Positions 1-7,511 of a stretch of DNA of 8,698 bases are shown piece by piece. Under the pieces are notes generated by a model. It saw only the letters and a program-made list of their open reading frames with translations. It was not told the origin of the DNA and searched no databases. Position numbers and translations under genes: made by a program. Within the stretch, counting starts at the first letter, position 1. Each line of letters opens with the position of its first letter. The stretch is from contig JAOQAA010000273.1 of assembly GCA_025963815.1 (NCBI GenBank), positions 1 to 8,698 of the forward strand, in the 5' to 3' direction. The stretch comes from Capsulimonas sp. (lineage in GTDB: Bacteria; Armatimonadota; Armatimonadia; Armatimonadales; Capsulimonadaceae).

Positions 1-43
1 CATCGGCCTTAGTTTTCCAGCGAGCGCGCGGCGCCTGCGCCAT
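1..43 (-). CDS. Probable start of a further gene, partial (runs off the window)
   Basis: An ATG at 43-41 opens a minus-strand frame that stays open to the window edge and reads MAQAPRARWKTKAD. In mRNA sense an AAGGA Shine-Dalgarno lies at 56-52, eight bases before the ATG, a normal spacing. The gene lies about 95 bases downstream of the TamB-like gene on the same strand and could be its operon partner or an independent unit. The visible basic N-terminus matches nothing I can name. Only 14 codons are visible, so both the call and its reality are tentative. Confidence 0.4.
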   Translation of the reverse strand, partial: MAQAPRARWKTKAD

Positions 44-90
44 AACTTCAATCCTTAGGACAAAAAGCGGTAAAAAAAGTTTCGTTTATT

Positions 91-109
91 TTGGCCCCGC
101 CAGGACCAA
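91..109 (-). terminator. Weak candidate terminator after the TamB-like gene
   Basis: In mRNA sense the 3' flank of the TamB-like gene can form a 7-bp stem (UUGGUCC with GGGCCAA, one G-U pair) around a 5-base loop. An A/T-rich run follows, with seven consecutive T about 12 bases further on (72-78 in plus coordinates). The U-tract is not adjacent to the stem, so this is at best a weak intrinsic terminator. The gene may instead read through into the probable gene starting at 43. Confidence 0.3.
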
Positions 110-138
110 GGGGTTCGCGTCGCAGGATCGCGCGGACG

Positions 139-3100
139 TTAGAACCCGAATACGCCCTCCAACGCCAATGTATTATTCTTCTGGTCATCCGTCGAAACGC
201 TCAGCTGCAGCCGGTTCGTCAGCGAATACCCCAGTTTCAGCGTATATTGGGGCGCCGCGATCAGCGAATTTACCGAGCTCGTCTCTCGCGAGCCGAAGCT
301 ATGCGAATAAGTCAGCTCCAGGCGGTGTCCAAGATCCTTGGTCAGCGTGACGAAACTTTGGGTATCCGGCGAATAGTCTACCACAACACTCGACAGTCCG
401 AATGCGGTCGCCAGCTGATCTTCCAAAGGCTCCAGTAACATGGGAACGCCAATCGACGCCAGCGCCTGCCCCACTTGCTGTTTGATCGCCGTCTCCGCGC
501 TGTTGGATCCAGCCATCAGGCCCATGAATGCGCCCTGGGACCCAAGGGCGGCGAGCATCTGTGACCGGGAAAGTCCGCCGGGCTTGGAATCGAGTTCGAT
601 CGTCAGATGGTCCGGGTCGTCCAGCAGACCGTAGATATGCGCCGTGATCGTGTAGCGCTGCGGCCGATCGTAGTTGGCGTTGTTCGACTGGTTATTGCTG
701 TTGACCGCGCCGGAGAAGCCGCCCGTCGCATACGATTGGTTCGCGGCGAGCATGGACGGCGAAATGGACACGGCCGCCTGCGCGTAAAGATCCACGCGTT
801 TTTCCAGCACCTTTTCGCCGCTGCCGGTGGTGTCAGTGGCCGGATAACGCAAATCCACGATCCCGACCGGCTTGATGAACTTCAGGCGGGTTGACGGAGG
901 CAGGATAAACTGCCCCTTATAAACATTCAAATGTGCGGCCAGCTTGGGCGCCGCCAAAGAGCCAGCGAGCGACAGGTCGCCGTTGGAGTCGGCGCGCAGC
1001 AGGCCAGTCCGCGCGGAAAACGTCTTGCCCGGTTTTTCCAGCTGCACGTGAATATCGAAACGTGGATCGAAGGCGGGCGCCCCGGAACCAGGCCCGGCGG
1101 GCGGCGCAGTCGACGGAATACCGATCGTCGCGCTGCTCACCAGCATCGGCGCCCCCGCCGGCGTCGCCAGCAGCGGGCTCTTCAAAGGGCCGGTAATTGA
1201 TAGCTCGCCTGTCAGTTTACCCTGCGCGGCGCCATTGTAGTTCTTGACCAGATAAGTCTTGCGGCTGCTTTCGTCGATCTGGAGGCCGTCCAGATGCAGC
1301 AGCAAATCCAGTACGGTCTCGGCGCCGTAAGTGGCGCCGCCCGAAATTTGAAAGCCCCCACCCTTGCTCGACTTGCCGCTCATCGAGTAAATCGAGGCGG
1401 ATTTGTCATTGAAACCAATCACGCCGTTGAGATCCGTCAGCGAGGTATCCGCACCGGAAACGCCCAGGCTCGCTTTGGCGATGGTAACCTTGCCCTGAAT
1501 GGCGCGATCGGAGGCGCCGGGGGCGATATCCACAGTCGCGGTCACGGCGCCGCTCGTTCGGGCCGGATCGATGCTCGGCGACGCCGCCGCCAGCGCCGAA
1601 AGATCCATCAGCTTCAATTCGGCGTGCAGCGGCTCTGTCGTCGGCAGGCTCGCGATCGCCGGATCCAGGCGATCCCATCGGAACGGCACGCTTCCGGACA
1701 GGGTCACCAGAGGCTTTCCATCTTTGTACGCCGTCAGATCCCCGATGGTGAGCACCTTGGCGCCGCCCGGCTGCGCGCTCGCGACCGTGATTGTGCTGCT
1801 CCGGATGCTATCCAGCGTATAAACACTCTGATCCGCCGACTCCGTTCCCGAAACCACGGCGGGCTTGACGCGCGCCTGAAGCCCAGGGTTTGTCAAACTG
1901 ATGGAGGCCGTCAGATCCGGCGATTTTGTCTGGCCACTGGCGCTCACGTACAAACTGCTGACTTCGCCGCCCAGCGACCGAGTCTTCGGCAGGAAGGTAT
2001 TGAAGATTGACAGAGGAACATAGGACGCTTCGAGAGTGGCGTCGATGGAGCCGTCAAGATCTGCGGTCCCGCTCGCCGTGAGCAGCGATTTCTCATTGGA
2101 GATTCTCAGGCTGTCCAGTGTCACCACACGGTTGGCGTATTCTGCGCTTGCGGTCAAGTCGCTCAGCGCGACGCCGGCGACACTGATCTCCTTGCCGATC
2201 AAGTCGAGATGCGAACGCCCTTTTTCTCCGGGTTCATAGCCAAACTTAGCGTTCAGCGAGTTGACAGAGTTTGTCCCAAGCTGGGCGCTATCAAGCTGGA
2301 GTTCGCCGTGCGCGGCCAGCGCATTCAATGGGCCATTCAGAGAAAATGACGGCAGAGACAGGCGAGCGGCGAGCGGGCGCGGCAGCGCGTCGATCTTCGC
2401 CAGCAGCGACTGTCCACCGGGCGTATCTCCATATTTGCTGTTGCGCACCGTTTCCACCAGATGCGCCACGGTCTCCGGAGAATCGGCGGGAATGTGTGCG
2501 GTGAGAGCTAAACTAGGACGCCGCTTCGGAGCCTGCGCAGTCGGAAGCATCACACGAAACGCATCCACGATATATCGGATGTGGTCGGTCGCGCCGTCCG
2601 GGCGCACGGTCTGGAAGTCAAACTCCCAGGGGTCTCCCGTGCTCTTCACCATGCCGTTCTGATAAGAACCAAAGCCCGTAAACAGCGCCAGCTTTTGTCC
2701 GTCGACGCTCAAGTCGCGGCCGACAAGGCCAAATGTGACGGCGGGCGATTTGACGGTTCCGCCGACCGAGCCCGAAAAATCAATATCCCCCAGCACATTG
2801 GCGATCGGATTGGTATAGCGATGGAACCGGGAGAGAGAGACATTCGTGCCGGCGAAGATCCCGTTGACCTTTCCTGTCGCCGAATTGTACTGAGCATCCC
2901 CGGTGACTGTCGCCGAGCCGGACCGCACAACGGCTTTGTCCAGATGGATCGTTTTGCTCGCATAAGCGATATTCGCCTGCGCGTGGTCGATCCGGTACGC
3001 GTTGACCGAGCCGTGATCGATCGCTACGGACCCGGTCACCTGCGGCGTCTTCAAGCGGCCGGAGATTTGAAACTTACCTGAGGCTACGCCGGTGACGGTC

Positions 3101-5235
3101 GGCAAAGCGTTCGCGACCACGGTGGCGGCCTTGGATTTACGCAGCAGTTTGTCCGCCTTCTGCTGCGCTTTAGGATCGACCAGGGCCATAAAGTCCGGGA
3201 TATTGCCTTCGGCGAGGCTCGCACGCAGATCCAGCACGGGATTGCCCGAGGCGATTTTCGTGATCGTCCCGTCAATATACGCCCGCGCCGGATAACGGCG
3301 CACATAGATGTCCTGAAGACGCATGCCGTTCGGGCTGGCGGCAATCCGCCCGGTCACGGCGTCCAGATTGATATTGTTTACGTGTGCATGAAACAGGTGC
3401 AGGTCGCCCTCGGCGCGCGGCGACGACACAGTTCCCGTCAGCCGCCCTTGGAAGAACGCCAGGCCGTCGATATCTTGTTTCGTGTAAGGCTTCAGCAACG
3501 GCCCCAGCTGGAGCGAAGCGGCGTTGATGGAAAGATCCAGCACGGGGTCTTTACCCGTCAGCAGGATCTTGCCGCTCGCGGTGCCGGCGCCGTGCGCGTC
3601 GGCGATCAGAACGCGATTGAGCGTCAGCCCCTGGCCGTCCACATAGGTCAGCCGTCCCTTAAGTGACTGCAGCAGAGTTTGCTGCAAGCGCGCATGCGCG
3701 ACCGTGACATTGGAGACGATCGTGAGTGGCCGCCCGGCGTTGCCGCCGACAAATGCGATATCGGCAAAACCGCCGATCGACGTCTTCGTGGGCTGCCCCG
3801 TGCGCAGCTGTGAAAGATCCAGCCCCTGCCCACGTCCGGCAAAGCTCATCAGCGGTTTTTTGTTCGTCAGGTCCGCCGTACCGCGCAGTGAGACCGTTCC
3901 CTGCCCCACCCTCCCGGTCAGCAGCGGCACGGAAACGATCTTGTTCGCATAGACGCCGTGCGCGCGAACATCCCGCAGAATATTGCCCCGAATCGCCAGG
4001 GAAGGGACGACAATGTCTCCGACAATCGCCGGGGCCATGATCGGTCCAGTAATTCGCGCAACAACCGATACGCGAGACGCCGAAACTCCCTTGGGCATTC
4101 GAAGCTGGGGAAGCACGGATGACAGCGCCGCCACGGACAGACTGCGCGATCCGACCGTCAGCGTGACCTGTGGATGCTTGAAATCGAGGATCACTCCCTG
4201 GCCGTAAAGCGGCTGGCCGGCGATCGAAGCCACCCCATTCAGCGAGAGACCCGATTGCGTAAAACTTGCCTGCCCGGTGATGTCTCGGACGGGGCCGTGC
4301 AGCACGCGGGCGTCTTTCTGATATACCACGCCACCGCGCACGCTGACATTTCCGGCAATATCCAGCGGCGCTGTCTTGCTCGGCGAAAATAGCAGCAGAT
4401 GGGCGTCCGCGCGTCCGGCGACGATGTGCGCTTGCGGCAGAGCGCGGGCATAGGCGACCCAGTAAGCGGCGTCGAAGTTCTGACCGTCCAGCACCAGACG
4501 GAAGTTGTGCGCCGTCTGGCGCGACGCAGCCCCGTGCAGCGCAAGCCCATTGAACAGGTTCTGATTTCCTTGTCCGGCCACCGTAAAGTAAGCCGTCTGC
4601 TCGGATCGCAGATCGACCAGCGCCTCCACGCCCAGCAGATTGGTAAGAGCCATGGTCTGGCGACCCATCTTTGGCGCCGAATAATCCCGAAAACTGAGCG
4701 CGCCGCCGTGGATAATCACACGCCCCGCGAACGGCTTGCCGGTCTTTTTGGTTTTCGTTTCCAGGATATCGGAGAAATTGAACCGTTTGTTGGGAAACTG
4801 TTCGACAAGCAGGCGGGGACGCTCCAAAATGACGTCACCGACGGCGTGCGCGGCGTTGCCGCTGTCAAAGATCAGAGCCCGCCAATCGTAATAGACCGTC
4901 AGGCGCGGCGCGATCAGCGCCGCCTCCCCATTGCGCTCCGCGAACGTCGCGCCCGTGGAAACCGACACATTCTCAACCGTCAGCACGCCCGGCGTCGAAT
5001 ACGCCACGCGGCCAATGCGGACTTCGTGCTTGATCTGTCGTGAGATTTCGGCGGCGAGAATAGGAGGAAGATCGGCGCTGAGCAGGAGCCAGACGCCATG
5101 CAGGGACACGGCGGCGGCGACCGCGACCGCTGTCACCGGACCGATCAGCAGCAGGCGATTCGCCCACCGGATGGGACGGGGAAGTATGGGCCCGCGCGGG
5201 AGACGCGCAGGCGATGGCAATTTACGAAGTCTCAT
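139..5235 (-). CDS. tamB: TamB-like / AsmA-family translocation and assembly module protein (DUF490)
   Basis: This 1698-residue protein fits the TamB branch of the AsmA-like superfamily: inner-membrane-anchored beta-rich bridges across the periplasm, implicated in phospholipid transport to, and assembly of, the outer membrane. A basic N-terminus (1-27) precedes one hydrophobic segment (about 28-53). A long run of AsmA-like beta repeats follows, with recurring patterns such as 'VTGxVAIDHGSV' and 'LxGxLxxPxL'. The C-terminal TamB domain covers about 1390-1698, with an Asn-rich linker at 1511-1523, the family-like 'LSRSQMLAAL' segment near 1555, and a terminal Phe. E. coli TamB has 1259 residues, so this one is long. 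It starts 57 bases after the lipA stop. GGAGG (5241-5237) is only one base from the ATG; GAGG (5250-5247) is spaced 11. No BamA/TamA partner is visible. The family is secure; the tamB symbol is by analogy. Confidence 0.85.
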   Translation of the reverse strand: MRLRKLPSPARLPRGPILPRPIRWANRLLLIGPVTAVAVAAAVSLHGVWLLLSADLPPILAAEISRQIKHEVRIGRVAYSTPGVLTVENVSVSTGATFAERNGEAALIAPRLTVYYDWRALIFDSGNAAHAVGDVILERPRLLVEQFPNKRFNFSDILETKTKKTGKPFAGRVIIHGGALSFRDYSAPKMGRQTMALTNLLGVEALVDLRSEQTAYFTVAGQGNQNLFNGLALHGAASRQTAHNFRLVLDGQNFDAAYWVAYARALPQAHIVAGRADAHLLLFSPSKTAPLDIAGNVSVRGGVVYQKDARVLHGPVRDITGQASFTQSGLSLNGVASIAGQPLYGQGVILDFKHPQVTLTVGSRSLSVAALSSVLPQLRMPKGVSASRVSVVARITGPIMAPAIVGDIVVPSLAIRGNILRDVRAHGVYANKIVSVPLLTGRVGQGTVSLRGTADLTNKKPLMSFAGRGQGLDLSQLRTGQPTKTSIGGFADIAFVGGNAGRPLTIVSNVTVAHARLQQTLLQSLKGRLTYVDGQGLTLNRVLIADAHGAGTASGKILLTGKDPVLDLSINAASLQLGPLLKPYTKQDIDGLAFFQGRLTGTVSSPRAEGDLHLFHAHVNNINLDAVTGRIAASPNGMRLQDIYVRRYPARAYIDGTITKIASGNPVLDLRASLAEGNIPDFMALVDPKAQQKADKLLRKSKAATVVANALPTVTGVASGKFQISGRLKTPQVTGSVAIDHGSVNAYRIDHAQANIAYASKTIHLDKAVVRSGSATVTGDAQYNSATGKVNGIFAGTNVSLSRFHRYTNPIANVLGDIDFSGSVGGTVKSPAVTFGLVGRDLSVDGQKLALFTGFGSYQNGMVKSTGDPWEFDFQTVRPDGATDHIRYIVDAFRVMLPTAQAPKRRPSLALTAHIPADSPETVAHLVETVRNSKYGDTPGGQSLLAKIDALPRPLAARLSLPSFSLNGPLNALAAHGELQLDSAQLGTNSVNSLNAKFGYEPGEKGRSHLDLIGKEISVAGVALSDLTASAEYANRVVTLDSLRISNEKSLLTASGTADLDGSIDATLEASYVPLSIFNTFLPKTRSLGGEVSSLYVSASGQTKSPDLTASISLTNPGLQARVKPAVVSGTESADQSVYTLDSIRSSTITVASAQPGGAKVLTIGDLTAYKDGKPLVTLSGSVPFRWDRLDPAIASLPTTEPLHAELKLMDLSALAAASPSIDPARTSGAVTATVDIAPGASDRAIQGKVTIAKASLGVSGADTSLTDLNGVIGFNDKSASIYSMSGKSSKGGGFQISGGATYGAETVLDLLLHLDGLQIDESSRKTYLVKNYNGAAQGKLTGELSITGPLKSPLLATPAGAPMLVSSATIGIPSTAPPAGPGSGAPAFDPRFDIHVQLEKPGKTFSARTGLLRADSNGDLSLAGSLAAPKLAAHLNVYKGQFILPPSTRLKFIKPVGIVDLRYPATDTTGSGEKVLEKRVDLYAQAAVSISPSMLAANQSYATGGFSGAVNSNNQSNNANYDRPQRYTITAHIYGLLDDPDHLTIELDSKPGGLSRSQMLAALGSQGAFMGLMAGSNSAETAIKQQVGQALASIGVPMLLEPLEDQLATAFGLSSVVVDYSPDTQSFVTLTKDLGHRLELTYSHSFGSRETSSVNSLIAAPQYTLKLGYSLTNRLQLSVSTDDQKNNTLALEGVFGF

Positions 5236-5292
5236 GCCTCCGCAGGCCTCCCAAAGGGGGCCAGACGAGAGACGCTTCGCGCCTGCGTGGCG

Positions 5293-6249
5293 TTACGCAG
5301 CGTCCCGGCTCGCCGCACGCATTGCCAGGAACTTATCGCTGAACTCCTTGGCGTTGTAGGAAGACCGGATAAAGGGGCCGCTGGCGACAAACAGGAAGCC
5401 CATTTGCTCGCCAATCTCTTTGTATTCCGCGAAGCGGTCCGGATGTACATACTCGACCACATCGAGATAATTCTTCCCTGGCTTGAGATACTGCCCAATG
5501 GTGACCGCATCCACGTCATGCGCCTTCAGGTCCTCCATCAGCGCCACGACTTCTTCCTTGGTTTCACCAAATCCGACCATGAACCCGGATTTGGTGTAAA
5601 TCTCGGGATCCGCCTGCTTCACATACTGCAAAAGCTGGAGCGAGCGGCTGTAACGCGCCTGCGGACGAACCTTTCGGTAAAGACGCGGGATGGTCTCAAT
5701 ATTGTGATTGAAAATATGGGGTTTTGCATCTACGACGGTTTGAATATTTGTTTTGTTCCCCAAAAAGTCCGGGGTCAGCACTTCAATGATCGTATCCGGC
5801 AGCAGTTCGCGCAGCCAGTGAATAGTTTGGGCAAAGTGGTGCGAGCCGCCGTCGGGCAGCTCGTCGCGGTTGACGCTGGTCACAACCGTATGCTTCAGAC
5901 CAAGCGCGGCGGCGCTCTCGGCGAGGCGCTTTGGCTCCAGGGGATCCAGCGCGACGCCCTTGCCCGTCTTGACGGCGCAGAACCGTCAGGAGCGCGTGCA
6001 GGTGTCGCCCATGATCATAAAGGTCGCGGTGCGCTTGGACCAGCACTCGCCCAGGTTCGGGCAGCGTGCTTCCTCGCAGACAGTCACCAGCTTGGAGGAG
6101 CGCATCAAGTCGGTCACTTCTCCGATATCTCGCCGTTTCGGCAGCTTGATCGTCAGCCATTCCGGGATACGGCGATTGGCGACGACCGGCGCTTCGGCAA
6201 GACCGAGGGAGACTTTGGGGAGAAGATCAACTTGTATGAGATCAGCCAT
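5293..6249 (-). CDS. lipA: Lipoyl synthase LipA with an in-frame UGA at a radical-SAM cluster cysteine (selenoprotein candidate or pseudogene)
   Basis: LipA inserts two sulfurs into octanoyl groups on lipoyl domains, the last step of lipoate synthesis in the cytoplasm. The 318-codon frame has the normal family length. Visible landmarks are the auxiliary-cluster motif CX4CX5C (C58, C63, C69), the radical-SAM motif CTRS-stop-RFC (C84, UGA at codon 88, C91), then [43 protein letters not shown] and the RSSY auxiliary-cluster serine motif (295-298). The UGA (5986-5988) replaces the middle Cys of CxxxCxxC; the frame is otherwise uninterrupted, with no frameshift. All other cysteines in the frame are cluster ligands. 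If UGA is not read, the product is an inactive 87-residue fragment; restart at GTG codon 123 would lack every cluster cysteine. Start: ATG with a weak AGGA four or so bases upstream and a strong promoter. The identity is certain; the coding status is open. Confidence 0.9.
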
Positions 6250-6272
6250 AATTCCTACACTTTCCAGCCCTT

Positions 6273-6302
6273 ATTATAGCCGCCCGCCACCCGAAAAGTC
6301 AA
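6273..6302 (-). promoter_or_regulatory. Sigma-70-type promoter for lipA (and probably the TamB-like gene)
   Basis: In minus-strand sense a TTGACT -35 box (6302-6297) and a perfect TATAAT -10 box (6278-6273) are separated by 18 bases. Transcription would begin near 6266, giving a leader of only about 17 bases before the lipA ATG at 6249. This is the best promoter in the window. It supports expression of lipA and, through the 57-base gap, of the gene downstream. Confidence 0.8.
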
Positions 6303-6372
6303 GTTTGGCGCCCCTATGCTTCCCAGGGTCATCTGCCAATAATACTTAGTGAGTGTCATCAGGAGGACTAAT

Positions 6373-7311
6373 ATGCGTCTTGTCACGCGTTCCGATTTCG
6401 ACGGTTTGATCTGCGCCGTCTTACTTAAGCAGGTCGAGGATGTAGGCTCGATTAAATTTGTGCATCCGAAGGACTTGCAGGATGGAGCGTTCGAGGTGTC
6501 CGGCCAGGATATTCTCGCGAATGTCCCCTTCATGCCCGGCTGCGGCCTCTGGTTCGACCATCACGCCACCGAGATCGAACGAGTCGTCGGCAAGCAGCAG
6601 TTCGTTGGCGAATGCCGGCTTGCCCCCAGCGCCGCGCGCGTGATCTACGATTACTACGGCGGCGCCGCGCGTTTCCCCGGTATTGAAGTGATGATGTTCG
6701 AGGTGGACAAGGCGGACTCCGCGCAGTTCTGCCGCGACGAGATCCTCAACCCCACGGGCTGGGCTCTCCTCTCGTTCCTCATGGACGCACGCACGGGCCT
6801 GGGCCGCTTCAAAGATTATCGCATCAGCAACTACCAGTTGATGTACGATCTGATCGATGCGTGCATGACGATGACGATTGAAGAAATCTTAGAAATGCCC
6901 GACGTTCAGGAGCGAGTGGTGCGCTATTTCGAGCAGGACAAACTCTTCCGCGAGATGCTGCTGGAGCGCACACGGACCGTCGGCAGTACAATCGTGACAG
7001 ACCTGCGCGACGTCGATCCGATCTTCTGCGGCAATCGCTTTTTAGTGTACGCGATGTGGCCAGAGCAGAATATCTCGATCTGGATCGTCAACGGCTTCCG
7101 CAATCAAAACTGCGTGTTCGCCTGCGGCCACAGCATCGTCAATCGTTCCTCGGGCGCTAACGTCGGCGCCGTAATGCGCACCCACGGCGGCGGCGGCCAC
7201 GCGCCCGCCGGCACCTGCCAGGTGGCGCACGAGGATTTCGACGCGACGCTCAAGCATATCGTTGATGAGTTTAATGCGGAGAATTCAGCGGAGCTGCTGA
7301 AGGCGGCGTAG
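6373..7311 (+). CDS. DHH/DHHA1-family phosphoesterase (exopolyphosphatase-like)
   Basis: This 312-residue protein carries the DHH superfamily metal-site motifs: SDFDG at 7-11, FDHH at 61-64, an Asp-containing EVDKADSA segment near 110-117, and the C-terminal DHHA1 substrate-binding glycine motif GGGGH at 272-276. The family holds Mn-dependent phosphohydrolases such as NrnA-type oligoribonucleases/pAp phosphatases, cyclic-dinucleotide phosphodiesterases and exopolyphosphatase-like proteins; the substrate cannot be assigned from sequence. It has no signal peptide or membrane segment and should be cytoplasmic. The ATG at 6373 is chosen because AGGAGG (6361-6366) sits six bases before it and the protein then begins MRLVTRSDFDG, as is usual for this group; an upstream GTG at 6349 lies 5' of the Shine-Dalgarno. 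It is divergent from lipA across a 123-base gap, in which I see no convincing plus-strand promoter. Confidence 0.85.
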   Translation: MRLVTRSDFDGLICAVLLKQVEDVGSIKFVHPKDLQDGAFEVSGQDILANVPFMPGCGLWFDHHATEIERVVGKQQFVGECRLAPSAARVIYDYYGGAARFPGIEVMMFEVDKADSAQFCRDEILNPTGWALLSFLMDARTGLGRFKDYRISNYQLMYDLIDACMTMTIEEILEMPDVQERVVRYFEQDKLFREMLLERTRTVGSTIVTDLRDVDPIFCGNRFLVYAMWPEQNISIWIVNGFRNQNCVFACGHSIVNRSSGANVGAVMRTHGGGGHAPAGTCQVAHEDFDATLKHIVDEFNAENSAELLKAA

Positions 7312-7326
7312 GAAGATTCACAAGAT

Positions 7327-7501
7327 AACTGGCGGTTAAAACTGCGCCTGCAAGAGCGCAGAAGTCCTCCTCCGAGGACTGCATAATTCGTCACGATATC
7401 GCCTTATAGAGGGCTAAGTATTATACGATATCGTTTCTGATTATGTAACCCACGCAGGTGGGTTTCCGCGCTCTTGCAGGCGCGGTTTTCAACCGCCAGT
7501 T
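7327..7501. repeat. Composite palindromic element with long terminal inverted repeats (MITE-like)
   Basis: The left arm 7327-7359 and right arm 7468-7501 are inverted copies differing by one indel and one substitution (left GGTTAAAACTGCG, right in reverse GGTTGAAAACCGCG). Inside sit a perfect 7-bp hairpin AGTCCTC/GAGGACT (7363-7369 with 7374-7380, loop CTCC), two copies of CGATATCG (7394-7401 and 7426-7433), and a perfect 7-bp hairpin AACCCAC/GTGGGTT (7447-7453 with 7458-7464, loop GCAG). The whole could fold as a multi-branched cruciform or RNA. It contains no credible gene. It fills the space between two convergent genes and may act as a bidirectional terminator. The architecture suggests a dispersed non-autonomous element, but copy number cannot be seen from this window. 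Confidence 0.8.
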
Positions 7502-7511
7502 TTCTTTTGGG

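Noticed and set aside
1294..2010. Long plus-strand open frames opposite the TamB-like gene (such as this one, and 4399-5043)
   Set aside because: They are Arg/Gly/Gln-rich antisense shadows of a GC-rich gene, with no recognisable motif and no ribosome binding site.
5986..5988. Genome-wide reassignment of UGA as a sense codon
   Set aside because: The stalk-domain gene ends properly at a TGA (7512-7514), and no other gene in the window needs UGA to be read through.
5883..6249. Frameshift splitting lipA into two genes
   Set aside because: Both halves are in the same frame and the 34 codons between the UGA and the GTG at 5883 encode LipA-like sequence, so it is one substitution-type stop, not an indel.
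5098..6279. 393-codon plus-strand frame opposite lipA
   Set aside because: It overlaps antisense to clearly conserved LipA coding sequence and its translation has no family resemblance.
6349..6372. GTG start at 6349 for the DHH protein
   Set aside because: It lies upstream of the AGGAGG at 6361-6366, which is correctly spaced for the ATG at 6373.
7327..7501. CRISPR array
   Set aside because: There are only two inverted copies of one arm and no series of direct repeats with regular spacers.
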